Shown: positions 44,514-54,788, counted from the first letter of the stretch. The stretch: 64,000 bases of DNA from Bacillus sp. X1(2014) (GCF_007678255.1 NZ_VEED01000004.1:186001-250000); one strand, 5' to 3'. Numbers and translations: made by a program. The notes: generated from the sequence alone by a model not told the origin.

Positions 44514-46712
44514 TTACCTAAATCTGTATGCGAGACTTGGTACATCGATACTTGTAGGTGATGTTGCGGTTACATTTCCTGTTCTAGGAACGGTTGTGAC
44601 TGCACCGGTACCTCGGTATCTCCACGCACCGAGTGTATCAACTGTAGCTTTGGCGATAATTTTGTTGCCGGAAGGATCTCCAAGATAAATAGTTACCGTT
44701 ACACCTGGTCCTTTTACGTCAGAGGTACCATCAATTCTCCATTCCCCTGAACGATATTCAGCTCCTGTAATTGCAATCGCTTCTGACTTAGTATTGATTG
44801 TCACTTCTTTTGTTGCAAGTGTTCCATCAACGCCCTTAACTGTCAATTGAATCGTTACTGGTTTGTTTTCCTTTGGATAAGTAAACTTCAGCTTTATTGG
44901 GTCTGCCGTATTAAGTGTTGCTTTTGGACCAGCAGTCTGCTCCCAGATATATTCTACGGCATTTTTCGATCCACTGGCATCGAGTATTACCTCCTTGCCC
45001 TGTGGGACTTCGTTAGGTCCAACAATCATTGCTTCTGGAGCAACTACCTCATCCTCAACCGTTACTTTAACAGTGCTCTCATTGACATCACCATTAGGTC
45101 CTGTAAGTATTAGTTTAAACTTAAGGGTTCCCATTCCTTGCTCTGCTGTGAACGAAGGTGCTAACGTGTTAGCATCTTTTAAATCTACGTTAGTAATTCC
45201 ACTTGAAGACGAAACAAATTCCCATTTAATTAGATTTGTATCAAAGTCCCCAACAGATTTACTACCATTAAGCGTAACAAGGTCCCCGGCTTTAACAGTC
45301 TGGTCCGATCCTGCATCCGCAACTGGAGGATTCGCAGGTGCACCGACAACTTCTACAGGTATTGTTACAGTCCCATTTTTTGCTGAATTTATCGTAATGT
45401 ATGGTGGAATAAAAGATGGACTTTCTATAACCAACCTTCCATCAGTAAGAGCTTGATTACCTAACTCTGGAATCTTCAGTTCTGGTTTATTTACAATATC
45501 ACTTGAGGATGCTGTAATAATTATTTGTTGCGGTTTTTGATCAGAACGATAAATGGCTTTTGGTTCTACGATCATATCAACAGGCGTAACAGTTTTCACA
45601 CTGTCAGGATTATCTGTCGTATTTGTTATAGTTAAAACCGGCGGTGTGTCACTTGTAAATGAAACCCGAGCATAATATTTACCCTGTTTCCCTTTCATTG
45701 GTATCGGCTTATCCCCTGCCCCGGTCACTTGAAGTGTATAATCCTTATCTTCTTCCGTAAAAGCAAAAACATCAATAGTACCACCAGCTATAGTGTTTCC
45801 ATCTGTATCTACATTTCGGCTATATGTCGCTCGTGCAACATCCACCCCGGAATTCTGAGCAATTTTCCCACTTAAACTGAATTCATCTGTTTCAATACTA
45901 CAATCATTTCCACAATTAGCACCAAGACCCGGTCCTTGAATTTTAAAATAGTTTTGGCCATTTACACCACCAATTATCTTATGGTTTACGTCCGGGTCGC
46001 CAACATATCCTTCAGGTGCTGCAGGAGCTACTTTTGGGTCCCATCGCAAAAATGTTCCAATACGGCTCTTCATTGGCCCATCAAAGGGATCTTGAACACC
46101 AATGTCTTCTACGAATCTTATTTCTCCGCCTTCTGAAGGATCTCTTTCATCGGCCGCCACCGCTGTAAAAGTATCTATACCATATGGATGGGTAATAGTA
46201 TATTTTCCTCCGGTTACCAGACCATCAATTCGGAACCGAACCCTTCCAAATACGATTTGATCTCCCTCTTGAACTATTTCATTTGCCCAAGCTGCTTCCA
46301 GAGCAAAAGTTGCTACCGCTCTTCCTCCGCCAGGAAGGTCGATTTCTGCACCTGCTAGCTGATAAAAAGCCTCTTCTGGAAAATTACCTTTCTCAATTGA
46401 AAAAGGTTCGGCAGGATTAGGAATTTCTTCAATCGGAAGCGCACACAGCGGGTTTTCGAAATCTAAACAAAGCTCACTTCGATTACCTTGTGAATCTCTA
46501 TACCAAGCAGGAAATCCATATTCTCCGATAGGTCCTACTTGCTTTAATTTGGGAATATCTTTTATGGGCATCCCATATTCAGCACTTGTGAAAATAATTC
46601 CTCCGCTTAGCATAAGTAGGACTGTTAGTGTAACGAGAAATAAACGCTTAATCGCAGATTTTCTCCTCCTAGCCAGATTCCGTTTTGCATGTGTAATTTT
46701 TCGTGATTCCAT
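44514..46712 (-). CDS. Large secreted PKD-like protein of the copper-oxidase locus
   Basis: This 732-residue protein has a basic N-terminus and one membrane helix (about 23-46), so it is secreted or anchored. An N-terminal domain holds PIGEYGFPAWYRDSQGNRSE and LCLDFENPLCALP. After it come Ig/PKD-like units, including PVADAGSDQTVKAGDLVTLNGSKS and VPQGKEVILDASGSKNAVEYIW. A final beta domain ends IDVPSLAYRF. No catalytic motif is visible. It follows the giant oxidase gene by 60 bp on the same strand and may be its surface scaffold or partner. Function is inferred only from position. Confidence 0.7.
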   Translation of the reverse strand: MESRKITHAKRNLARRRKSAIKRLFLVTLTVLLMLSGGIIFTSAEYGMPIKDIPKLKQVGPIGEYGFPAWYRDSQGNRSELCLDFENPLCALPIEEIPNPAEPFSIEKGNFPEEAFYQLAGAEIDLPGGGRAVATFALEAAWANEIVQEGDQIVFGRVRFRIDGLVTGGKYTITHPYGIDTFTAVAADERDPSEGGEIRFVEDIGVQDPFDGPMKSRIGTFLRWDPKVAPAAPEGYVGDPDVNHKIIGGVNGQNYFKIQGPGLGANCGNDCSIETDEFSLSGKIAQNSGVDVARATYSRNVDTDGNTIAGGTIDVFAFTEEDKDYTLQVTGAGDKPIPMKGKQGKYYARVSFTSDTPPVLTITNTTDNPDSVKTVTPVDMIVEPKAIYRSDQKPQQIIITASSSDIVNKPELKIPELGNQALTDGRLVIESPSFIPPYITINSAKNGTVTIPVEVVGAPANPPVADAGSDQTVKAGDLVTLNGSKSVGDFDTNLIKWEFVSSSSGITNVDLKDANTLAPSFTAEQGMGTLKFKLILTGPNGDVNESTVKVTVEDEVVAPEAMIVGPNEVPQGKEVILDASGSKNAVEYIWEQTAGPKATLNTADPIKLKFTYPKENKPVTIQLTVKGVDGTLATKEVTINTKSEAIAITGAEYRSGEWRIDGTSDVKGPGVTVTIYLGDPSGNKIIAKATVDTLGAWRYRGTGAVTTVPRTGNVTATSPTSIDVPSLAYRFR

Positions 46713-46772
46713 TTAATGCAGCCCACCTTTTCCATAAAAATTAGTAAAAATGATGAATACTAAGGAATCCCA

Positions 46773-49700
46773 CTAAAATGCTTTATCCCGTTCTTCAACT
46801 GGTTTGATAAAGCCTGAGAGTTCCCTTCCAAGTTTATCTAATTCTATTTTGGAGATCTGAAAGCTGCCTTCTATTCTTTGAACTTCTTCCGTCTTTATCT
46901 CAACGTTCTCCTGAAACCCTTTTAATACTTTACTTCCTGATGGCCCCGCTTGAACTATTTCTTCCTTTTGCCCTGTTGTGTTTTTTCCTCCACTAACATC
47001 CACAATAATTTCCTTACTATTAAGAGATTCATTGCCAAATTTATCGACGGAACGAACCGAATAAACGTAGGTGGAAAAAGGAAGAACTTCCTCTTCAGTA
47101 AATGAACCACTCCTATTCATCTCTTTATTTACTTTCTTGAAGGTATTTTCCGGAATTAACTTTCGGTAAATATTGAATCCGACAAGATTTTTACTTTCCA
47201 ATACATCCCAAATAATGGAGTTAGCTTTGGTTCCCTTCCTAACATTGATTGGTGCCTTCGGAAGACGATCCGGTAATGAAAGGAGTTGATTCTTCGGCTG
47301 GTCATGGACTCGGAGGATGCCCCATAACCCCCCTTCTAGGTATCTTCTTAGCTTCATTTCTCGGTATAGATAATCTCCTGCTGGATTGAAAAAACCTTCC
47401 TTTTGAATCGGAATAATATCAAGGGAATCCCCTGGTGTTAGCGACCCTTGGCTTCCGACCACTTTTGAATTCGGATCGGTCCATTGATAGCGCCACTTAT
47501 TACTGTGGAGGGTGAAGACACTTCCCCTTGAACGGTCTGCAGTTTGCATGACTCGTAGTCTAATAGGATCCCCCATATACGCTTCTGGTATTGGCGTGGA
47601 TGGATCACCATGGACCACTGAACTAAAAATTAATGATTTATCTGAATTTTCAGCAAGTCGATATTTAAACGGTTCCGAACTATAGTTAATTCCTTTTTCA
47701 CCATGGTCCTCTAAATCTAACAGCTCACCAGTAATTGGATCCACTTGCCCCGGGGTTGGCGGGCTGCCATCTTTTCCAATCGTATAAAGTCCATCTGAGA
47801 ACATTAACGCCTGCTCTCTAAAATCCGGTTTCCCTGGTACGATAATATCCGCAAGGGCTCCTGACATAATTGATTCACCTGTTTTAGGGTTTCGGTAGAA
47901 AGCGTCCTTCGGCTCAATGATTAGTGCACCGTATCCTCCATGCAAGCGATGACTGCGGATATCTCCATAATCATACAGAATCGTGCCACCATGTTCTTTA
48001 TCTGCATACCATTCATATATGATTGTTTCACCAGGACCAATGGTTTGGTCGTAATTAAAGCCAATGGTCGCTCCATCAGACCCTTGAACATCATATTGGA
48101 CCATTTGCGGATGCAAGCTTACACGGTTAGAGTTTTTCCAGTCTACTTGCTTAGCCATTAACAAGTCAGGATCATTCTTATTTTCTGGCGGGTTAAATGG
48201 TAAGTTATTTCTTAACCGAATCTGGATACATTCACCTTCATTAGCACGGATCACCAAAGGTTCAGTTGGTTTTGTACCTTTTTTGATGGCGGTAACATCC
48301 TTGGTTAAGGCGAACATTAGTCCATACGGATCATGATCACCTGCCTTATTGTAGACAATATCCTTCATAAATGCTGTCACGTCGAATGATTTGATTTTTG
48401 CAGTATCTGGACAGATATTGCCCTTCGCAATGGCTTTAGGCGGCTTTGTACCTTCTTTTTTCATTTTCTTCAATCGATTCGTGTCAATCTTTTGCTTTAC
48501 TTCAACTCTATCAGGCAGCTTTTTAAGGTTGGTATTTTGTTCACCCCAGACCCTGACAAATCCCCACAAACCACTCCACAAATCTTCAATCGTCTGCGAA
48601 GACCAAAGATAATCCCGTTGCCTAATCCCAACTGGATTTGGCTGAATATCCATCGTGAACTGTTCGGACATTCCAATTGTTTGTGTAGAAGTTAATTCAG
48701 AGTCTTGCTGTCCTGATTCTTTTTTCCAATTTAAGCCGTGTAAATTAAAGTTATGCTGTGTTTCATGGGCGCCCTGTATTAAGCGGATTTTAATCGGGTC
48801 GTTTGGATAACTTTCAATTATCGGCGTTTGTGGATCTCCGTGGACCCATGAACTAAAGACGTAAGCAGGGTCGGCGCTATTTCTTCTAAAAAATGGAGCA
48901 TTCGAGTAATTGACTGCTGCATATCCATGTGCTTTATGTGTATTAGCTGGATCCGATTCAAGTGGCAGCAGATTCCCGTTTTTATCCCACATTCTTGCGA
49001 AATCATGGTAAACGAGTACTTGCTCACGGAAGTCCGCTTTTCCAGGAATGACAATCATTGCTTCTGTGCCCGATTTCATTTCCAATCCTGTTTTTGGATG
49101 GATCCATTTCGAGCCTTTTGGTTCAACAATCAGCGCACCAAAGGTACCATGAAAACCTTTTTCTCCTGCTGACATATGGTCATGGAAAAAGATGTTCCCC
49201 TCTTCATCTGCATACCAGCGATAGCGAATTTTTTCACCAGGCTCCGTGCTTTGATTATAATTCCACCCAACCGCTGTACCATCAGAACCCAAAGGATCAA
49301 AGCCCACATAATGAATGTGCATCGACAGCGCATTTGGTTCAGTGGCATTAATCAAATGGTTTTCCAATGTAACTTCTACACAATCACCTTCATTGGCCCG
49401 AATCACCAAAGGACGAGGTCTTAAAGTACCATTTAAAATTTTTGCTTCATCCTCTGCCAGCACAAACATTCGTCCTTCTTTGTCATGATCACCCTCGTTA
49501 TTGTAAACAATATCGGTTTGGATTCCGACAACATTATATTTACGAACTGGTGCCGTTTTTGGACAGCGGTCAAAATTTGGTGCTCCCGGTACCAGTGCTC
49601 CCAAAGCCTCCTTTTCTTTTTCGGTTGCAGGACGAAGCTCAGGATCTGGTGGTTTCGGAGCACGTTTCCCCTGCTCCCCAGGAATGTAATTCGGAAACCC

Positions 49701-51239
49701 TGGGTTTTCAACTGACGGTTGGGATGGTGTTTCTCGGTCCTTTAATGGCAGTAATTCAGGTTGTAACTTATCGAAAACTCTCAGAAGTCCCCACATTCCT
49801 TGTAAATAATGTGGAAACAGATGGCAATGCCATAAGTAATCGCCAGGTGCTCCTTTACCATTTTGAATATACCCCGCATCGTTTGTCAGTTCGGCAGTTT
49901 GTGAACTTCCGATATTAAGAGTTTCAGAATCAACAGTATTCGTTTTCTTTGAATCGCTTTTCCAGCGGTGCCCATGAAGATGAAAGACATGGTTTTCTTC
50001 CTGGTTTGCCCCGATTACTCGAAACTTCACTGGATCTCCCACATATGCTGGAGTTATGGGGGTAGCCGGATCGCCATATACCCATGAGGAATAAAACATA
50101 GTCGGGTCTTTTCCATCTTCTGTCAGAGAATTTTCCATCCGTTCATCGAGTGGTTCTGCCCGATAATTAACTGCATATAACTCCTTCTCCAATGCCTCAT
50201 TAGGGTCCTCAACAGCTTCATGAGGATCTTCTTGCTCTTCCCCTTCGTTTTCATTTTTAGGAGGCACTTCTGAAGACTGATTTCCAGCCACAGCATTTAC
50301 TCCATCGTGAAAGAAAAGAGCAAACTCACGAAAATCTGGTTGATCAGGTAACTCGATATTGGCATATAAACCACTCGCTAGTTCTTCCCCTGTTTGTGGA
50401 TCAGTCCACTTCGCTCCAATCGGTTCCACGATTAGTGCACCGAACAATCCATCTCCCATTGTTCCCTTCCCACCAGTTGGGTCAGTATAGAAGGTCAAAT
50501 CCGCACCATTGTAAAAGAAGAAAGTCCCTTCCTCTTCCGTATTCCAACGGTAGATTATTTCAGTATTGGGAGCAGCAGTAGAATTACGATTAAATCCCAC
50601 TTCCGTTCCGTCCGATGTTTGAACATCATAACCAACCCCATCAATATGGATCGAAGTTTTTTCTGTTAACTGATTAGAGAAGGTAACCTCGACGCAGTCC
50701 CCTTTGTTGGCACGAATAGTAAGTGGTTGGACTTCTTTAACTGGTTTCCCGGGATTCTCTTTAACAGCTTTTTTAATTTTCGAAACGTCTTCTTTTAGAG
50801 CATAAATCTTAGAATCTGGCTGATGATCACCAAATTTGTTGTATACCATGTCCACATTAATTGCAGTGATCGTAAATTTACGGACGGGGGCATTTTTACT
50901 GCACTGATTGTTTAAATCAATTGTTTCACTTGCTAGATTTATATTACTCTTATCTAGAGCTGTCCTCGGTGCTGTTCCTTTAGGTTTGCTGTGTCCATGG
51001 ATACTATTGTTGGTGGGTGTTTGTTTATTAGAAGTATGAATAGGAATCGGAATTTGAATTTGAGCATCTGATACGATTCCCTTGGATGCCAACTTATTAA
51101 CTACAGCAGCTGCACGTTTTTCATTTACCACACTATGTGGCGGTTTTGATGATTTTACAACCGAAAAAACAGATATGGATGTAACTGCCAATAAGAATAG
51201 GAAACTACTAAATAGAAATAAAGGAGATTTCTTTCTCAA
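46773..51239 (-). CDS. Giant six-cupredoxin multicopper oxidase with a fibronectin-like C-terminus
   Basis: This 1488-residue protein has an N-terminal membrane/signal segment (residues 7-28). Three cupredoxin pairs follow, beginning near 117, 563 and 945 (each xVRKxxVxxxxxDxVYN...GDH), and then a fibronectin-III-like region (about 1325-1410). Copper ligands are unevenly spread. Pair 1 ends with HVFHLHGH (417-424) and a full blue-copper motif HCHLFPHYLQGM (471-482). Pair 2 begins with MHIH (641-643) and has FFHDH (686-688). Pair 3 has lost all of them. One trinuclear site can therefore form between domains 2 and 3. Size and build resemble MnxG-type manganese oxidases, but the substrate is not shown. 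Confidence 0.85.
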   Translation of the reverse strand: MRKKSPLFLFSSFLFLLAVTSISVFSVVKSSKPPHSVVNEKRAAAVVNKLASKGIVSDAQIQIPIPIHTSNKQTPTNNSIHGHSKPKGTAPRTALDKSNINLASETIDLNNQCSKNAPVRKFTITAINVDMVYNKFGDHQPDSKIYALKEDVSKIKKAVKENPGKPVKEVQPLTIRANKGDCVEVTFSNQLTEKTSIHIDGVGYDVQTSDGTEVGFNRNSTAAPNTEIIYRWNTEEEGTFFFYNGADLTFYTDPTGGKGTMGDGLFGALIVEPIGAKWTDPQTGEELASGLYANIELPDQPDFREFALFFHDGVNAVAGNQSSEVPPKNENEGEEQEDPHEAVEDPNEALEKELYAVNYRAEPLDERMENSLTEDGKDPTMFYSSWVYGDPATPITPAYVGDPVKFRVIGANQEENHVFHLHGHRWKSDSKKTNTVDSETLNIGSSQTAELTNDAGYIQNGKGAPGDYLWHCHLFPHYLQGMWGLLRVFDKLQPELLPLKDRETPSQPSVENPGFPNYIPGEQGKRAPKPPDPELRPATEKEKEALGALVPGAPNFDRCPKTAPVRKYNVVGIQTDIVYNNEGDHDKEGRMFVLAEDEAKILNGTLRPRPLVIRANEGDCVEVTLENHLINATEPNALSMHIHYVGFDPLGSDGTAVGWNYNQSTEPGEKIRYRWYADEEGNIFFHDHMSAGEKGFHGTFGALIVEPKGSKWIHPKTGLEMKSGTEAMIVIPGKADFREQVLVYHDFARMWDKNGNLLPLESDPANTHKAHGYAAVNYSNAPFFRRNSADPAYVFSSWVHGDPQTPIIESYPNDPIKIRLIQGAHETQHNFNLHGLNWKKESGQQDSELTSTQTIGMSEQFTMDIQPNPVGIRQRDYLWSSQTIEDLWSGLWGFVRVWGEQNTNLKKLPDRVEVKQKIDTNRLKKMKKEGTKPPKAIAKGNICPDTAKIKSFDVTAFMKDIVYNKAGDHDPYGLMFALTKDVTAIKKGTKPTEPLVIRANEGECIQIRLRNNLPFNPPENKNDPDLLMAKQVDWKNSNRVSLHPQMVQYDVQGSDGATIGFNYDQTIGPGETIIYEWYADKEHGGTILYDYGDIRSHRLHGGYGALIIEPKDAFYRNPKTGESIMSGALADIIVPGKPDFREQALMFSDGLYTIGKDGSPPTPGQVDPITGELLDLEDHGEKGINYSSEPFKYRLAENSDKSLIFSSVVHGDPSTPIPEAYMGDPIRLRVMQTADRSRGSVFTLHSNKWRYQWTDPNSKVVGSQGSLTPGDSLDIIPIQKEGFFNPAGDYLYREMKLRRYLEGGLWGILRVHDQPKNQLLSLPDRLPKAPINVRKGTKANSIIWDVLESKNLVGFNIYRKLIPENTFKKVNKEMNRSGSFTEEEVLPFSTYVYSVRSVDKFGNESLNSKEIIVDVSGGKNTTGQKEEIVQAGPSGSKVLKGFQENVEIKTEEVQRIEGSFQISKIELDKLGRELSGFIKPVEERDKAF

Positions 51240-51240
51240 A

Positions 51241-52413
51241 TTATTCTCCTTTCGCCTGATAATTTAGATCGCTCTTATGCAGGGTTTCTATAACCCCCTG
51301 ATACGGAAACGGTTCATTATTATCGGAATCCAATTTTACAGAAAACATCAATCCTAAATAAATAGTGATGATAAAACATGTACCAAAAACTATAGCAAAG
51401 GCATGATTCGTCATTTTATAACTTATTAGAATTAAGAATAAAAATAGGACTGAGATAAATATAAGCAGTGCTGAAGAACTGGTTGGTGCAAGTTCTACTT
51501 GACCAGAAATAAACGTATTTTTTGCCACTAGCCACTCTAGCCATGATGGATTCATGGCTGCAATTGTCTGTGTGACATCGACTTCATGAGGGGGAGGCAA
51601 CGTCCCCAATATTCCAGTGAAAAAGAAGACGAGCATTAAAATTAAACTCTCGGCTTTTATCCATGGAAGTGGGTCAAAACCTGGATTCTTTGCTGTTTTA
51701 CGGGAAAGAACACCATTAAGGAAAGCAAATGCCAGAACAGGAATGATGCTTATATGCTTAATAAGTAACATTCTCCCGTAAGGGACAAGCCAGCTGTTTA
51801 AATATTGTTGTTGATCAATGACAACGAACATCAGCATAAATCCACTCAAACTAATTATTAAAAAGCACCCTATCGCAAGCGGTGTAAACCACCTCAAAAA
51901 GCTGGACCAATTATCACTGTTAGTCGAAAACCAACCGATATGTAGTAACACCCCTACCCAAACCGTGACGAATAGAAAATGGATAGAATGAGATAGAACA
52001 CCTGGCCAGAAATTAATGGAGGCTCCATGACTGGCATTTCCAATTGCAAAAATCATCAACAGGAGCCATTGTGCTTGAAAAAACCTAGATCCATCTACAT
52101 ATATGGTGATCCAGAGGAGGATCGCTAAACTGCAAATAAAAATCCATGCCCTGCCAATTTCAGAATCACTCAAGACAGAAAATGCAGCAGACCGAAAACC
52201 AACGCTTCCATTAAAATAAAGAATCAATTCTAAAAGTGGTGCAAAGGTAAAGAGGATGATCCCAAGCGGACAAAGTAGTAACAATGGCTTACTGATATAT
52301 ATCTTAGGTTTTTTTGATTCAGGAATAAATTGTAGAACCACATACCCGACCAAAATGGAAATAAGCATATAATGACCAAATTCAGTAATTGGAATTAGAT
52401 AACTCATTGACAC
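51241..52413 (-). CDS. CopD-like copper-resistance membrane protein
   Basis: This 390-residue protein with about eight membrane helices has the CopD/YcnJ-like arrangement, including VLSHSIHFLFVTVWVGVLLHIGWF (helix with histidines) and LIKHISIIPVLAFAFLNG. It is likely involved in copper passage or handling at the membrane. It begins 1 bp after the copC stop (copC-copD order) and ends 1 bp before the giant oxidase start, so copC, copD and the oxidase are tightly coupled. B. subtilis YcnJ fuses CopC and CopD; here they are separate. Confidence 0.8.
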   Translation of the reverse strand: MSMSYLIPITEFGHYMLISILVGYVVLQFIPESKKPKIYISKPLLLLCPLGIILFTFAPLLELILYFNGSVGFRSAAFSVLSDSEIGRAWIFICSLAILLWITIYVDGSRFFQAQWLLLMIFAIGNASHGASINFWPGVLSHSIHFLFVTVWVGVLLHIGWFSTNSDNWSSFLRWFTPLAIGCFLIISLSGFMLMFVVIDQQQYLNSWLVPYGRMLLIKHISIIPVLAFAFLNGVLSRKTAKNPGFDPLPWIKAESLILMLVFFFTGILGTLPPPHEVDVTQTIAAMNPSWLEWLVAKNTFISGQVELAPTSSSALLIFISVLFLFLILISYKMTNHAFAIVFGTCFIITIYLGLMFSVKLDSDNNEPFPYQGVIETLHKSDLNYQAKGE

Positions 52414-52414
52414 A

Positions 52415-53047
52415 TCACTTCTTTCTTATTAGGAGGAGAAATCCACTGGCCAAAATTACTAGTAATCCAATAAAAATAGACATGATGACATTGTTTGAAG
52501 ATTGTTTCTCGGAATCTGCCTTGGTGATTTTTTCTGCCGATTCCTTGTTTGTTGGCTGTTCAGTGGTGTTCGTTGTAGTTTGTTTCTCAGCACCGGAAGT
52601 GACTTGAGTTTGATTTGTAATCGGTTGATTTTGCGTCTCTTCACTACTTGTTCCTTGATTTTGATTAGATGTCGATGTATTCGTCTCCTGACCCACCTGG
52701 TCCTTTTTCACTTGAAATTGTATTTCCCCAGTTACCGGATGACCATCATGACCAGCTATTTTCCACTGAAGCCTGTATGTTCCATTTTTTAATGGCTCCT
52801 CTAAGGACCCAACCATCTTTGCATCTTGTATTTGAATCTTGTTAAACGGAACCTCTATACTATTCACAAGTAAGCCCATCGTACTTAATTTTTCAATCGT
52901 TCCTGCAAAGGTAAGCGAAATCTCTTGGATATCATTTGTAATAACTTGTCCGTCTTGTGGATTAGATGCCGAAAGTTGTGTATGAGCCTTTGTGACCGTT
53001 GGCATAAATAAAAATGCAGCTATGAATATTACTATGAGTCTATTCAA
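52415..53047 (-). CDS. CopC-domain copper-binding protein with a membrane anchor
   Basis: This protein of about 210 residues has a signal peptide ending TKAHTQL. Cleavage before the His would leave an N-terminal histidine, the first Cu(II) ligand of CopC proteins. The other ligand motif HDGHPVTG is present. A long Thr/Gln/Asn/Ser-rich linker follows and then a C-terminal membrane helix (VIMSIFIGLLVILASGFLLL) and RKK. The start is probably the TTG at 53047, after GGAGGGTGGAAGG; an earlier TTG lies at 53065. It binds copper outside the membrane for CopD or the oxidases. Confidence 0.83.
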   Translation of the reverse strand: MNRLIVIFIAAFLFMPTVTKAHTQLSASNPQDGQVITNDIQEISLTFAGTIEKLSTMGLLVNSIEVPFNKIQIQDAKMVGSLEEPLKNGTYRLQWKIAGHDGHPVTGEIQFQVKKDQVGQETNTSTSNQNQGTSSEETQNQPITNQTQVTSGAEKQTTTNTTEQPTNKESAEKITKADSEKQSSNNVIMSIFIGLLVILASGFLLLIRKK

Positions 53048-53109
53048 AGACCTTCCACCCTCCAATACACTCTTTAATGAATGATGTGCCTCTACTTCAA
53101 AATTAGAAA

Positions 53110-53141
53110 CGTTGCCAAATGAATTTAGTCACTTGGCAACG
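53110..53141 (-). terminator. Hairpin between tatA and copC
   Basis: Perfect 9-bp inverted repeat CGTTGCCAA / TTGGCAACG with a 14-base loop. The T run after it is weak, so it may only partly stop transcription. Confidence 0.5.
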
Positions 53142-53184
53142 ACTTTAGTACTATTGTCTTAAAAAAATGTCAATTATAATAGCT

Positions 53185-53385
53185 TTAGAGAGGAGGAAGT
53201 TTATCCTTGGTTCTTTTTTCCTGCTCAAAATCAAAATCGGATAATGTCTCTCTGGTAGATTTTTTAAATTCTTTCAGGGTTGTACCCACAGCACGCCCTA
53301 ACTCAGGAAGTTTACTAGGTCCGAACACGATTAAAGCTAGGACTACTATCAGGATCAAGCCTGGAACTCCAATATTACTAAACAT
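53185..53385 (-). CDS. tatA: TatA, twin-arginine translocase component
   Basis: This 66-residue protein has the TatA build: a membrane helix ([14 protein letters not shown]), the hinge [13 protein letters not shown], an amphipathic helix ([14 protein letters not shown]) and a short charged tail. TatA forms the pore for folded proteins with TatC, which is not in this window. It lies 51 bp downstream of the signal-less oxidase and near the Tat-signalled oxidase, suggesting a dedicated export component as seen for phoD-tatAd. Confidence 0.92.
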   Translation of the reverse strand: MFSNIGVPGLILIVVLALIVFGPSKLPELGRAVGTTLKEFKKSTRETLSDFDFEQEKRTKDKLPPL

Positions 53386-53436
53386 ATAACTTCCCTCCTG
53401 TTTCCATCATGTAACCTAAAGAATCTATTAATTTTC

Positions 53437-54750
53437 CTATTTCACCACAAACGGGATTCTGCCATTAAATAGAAATGCATCGCTGAGGTGATGTCTGTAC
53501 TCCACCTGTGCATAGGAATTTATTGGTTTCGTCGTTCTAATCAATACATCACAGCGCTGGGCTGTACTCATCTCAATCGGGGTCCCGGCCTTAATGGTAT
53601 ATGGATAGTTATACTTACCAAACGGCGGTACTCCAAGGGAACGGCCATCATAGGCAATACAAACAACATCTACAGGAAAAACAACTCTGATTTTGACATA
53701 CGCTCCACAAAGCATTCGGACAAGGATGGTCTGATTCACCTTGGCATTCACAGAAACCTGCATTCCCTTTACGCCGCTGTTTAATTCAGCTGGGATTGTC
53801 ACACTTGGACGAATCGATGCTGTTCCTCCAACCCGCCCCGGGAAGTATTCACCTGTTACAACAAAGTAGTCAGGATTGTAATCCTGAAAGGCAAAGAAAT
53901 CATAACTGCCTTTGTCATTACTATGAAAATCATCGTTGACTCCAGGAATATCTCCGTGTTCAGGAAAGGTTTGGTGTGCATTTTCCGCTTGTATCCGCCA
54001 GACAGAATCAATATCGTCGATGACCCAGAGTGCCTCCACATCATATGGAACTGTCATTGCATGTGGGTCGCCACTCTCAAGGGTACCGCCCACAAATCCT
54101 GGAAACTCTGGATAATTCACAAGGTTTGCTGCAGTACGTCTTGGATACCCTCCTACATTTTTGCCATCCTTCGGATCATATGCATCTGGTGGTTCGATAA
54201 TTAAGAATCCATATAGACCGAATTCAAAATGCTGGATCGTATTCCTATGACAATGGTAAAAATAACTGCCAATATGGTTTGGCTGCCACTGATACGTATA
54301 GTTTCCTATTTCCATGGAGGTATGGCCGACCCCATCATTCATGGCAGTAGGCTCAATGCCGTGCCAATGGATGGTGTGGGGAGGCTGTCCATGTCCTTGT
54401 ACTTCACCATGAAAGATGACCCCACGAGGAACACGAATGGTTGGACCTGGAAACGTACCGTTTGCCGACATGGGTACATCAGGATTTCCCAGGATAAAGA
54501 ATTCCATTTTCTTGCCATCCCACGCCTTCAGTTCTGTTCCATGCATTAAGTCGACTCTTTGCGTATTTGGAGTAAGCATTGTCGCTCCTGGCACATTTTT
54601 AGCTACAAATGCTGGAACCGGATTTGTCGGTTCAAGTAGATCCGGGGTAGGTGGACTGGCTTTGGGTGGATCAAACGACTTCACCCAGTCGGCTTCATGG
54701 CCTGTTACTGACCTGCGTGGAATATGGTACCCAGGTTTTGAAAATGACAT
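53437..54750 (-). CDS. Multicopper-oxidase-like protein without a signal peptide (HxH/HCH half)
   Basis: This 437-residue cupredoxin protein has a proline-rich N-terminus and no signal peptide. The first cupredoxin has HTIHWHG (H128, H130) and YFYHCHRNTIQHFEFGL (H166, C167, H168, H174). This gives the N-terminal-type trinuclear ligands plus a type-1 cysteine. The C-terminal part (TIRPSVTIPAELNSG, then QRCDVLIRT, then YRHHLSDAFLFNG) lacks the usual HxxHxH and C-terminal HCH motifs. It lies 38 bp downstream of the Tat-signalled oxidase, which has just those missing motifs. The two may form one enzyme and leave the cell together. Confidence 0.85.
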   Translation of the reverse strand: MSFSKPGYHIPRRSVTGHEADWVKSFDPPKASPPTPDLLEPTNPVPAFVAKNVPGATMLTPNTQRVDLMHGTELKAWDGKKMEFFILGNPDVPMSANGTFPGPTIRVPRGVIFHGEVQGHGQPPHTIHWHGIEPTAMNDGVGHTSMEIGNYTYQWQPNHIGSYFYHCHRNTIQHFEFGLYGFLIIEPPDAYDPKDGKNVGGYPRRTAANLVNYPEFPGFVGGTLESGDPHAMTVPYDVEALWVIDDIDSVWRIQAENAHQTFPEHGDIPGVNDDFHSNDKGSYDFFAFQDYNPDYFVVTGEYFPGRVGGTASIRPSVTIPAELNSGVKGMQVSVNAKVNQTILVRMLCGAYVKIRVVFPVDVVCIAYDGRSLGVPPFGKYNYPYTIKAGTPIEMSTAQRCDVLIRTTKPINSYAQVEYRHHLSDAFLFNGRIPFVVK

Positions 54751-54788
54751 ATGATTTCTCCTTTTTAAGCAAATTAATATTTGATTTT

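Noticed and set aside
49130..49711. Minus-strand 72- and 92-residue frames inside the giant oxidase gene
   Set aside because: They are alternative frames of the same coding strand within a continuous 1488-codon gene.
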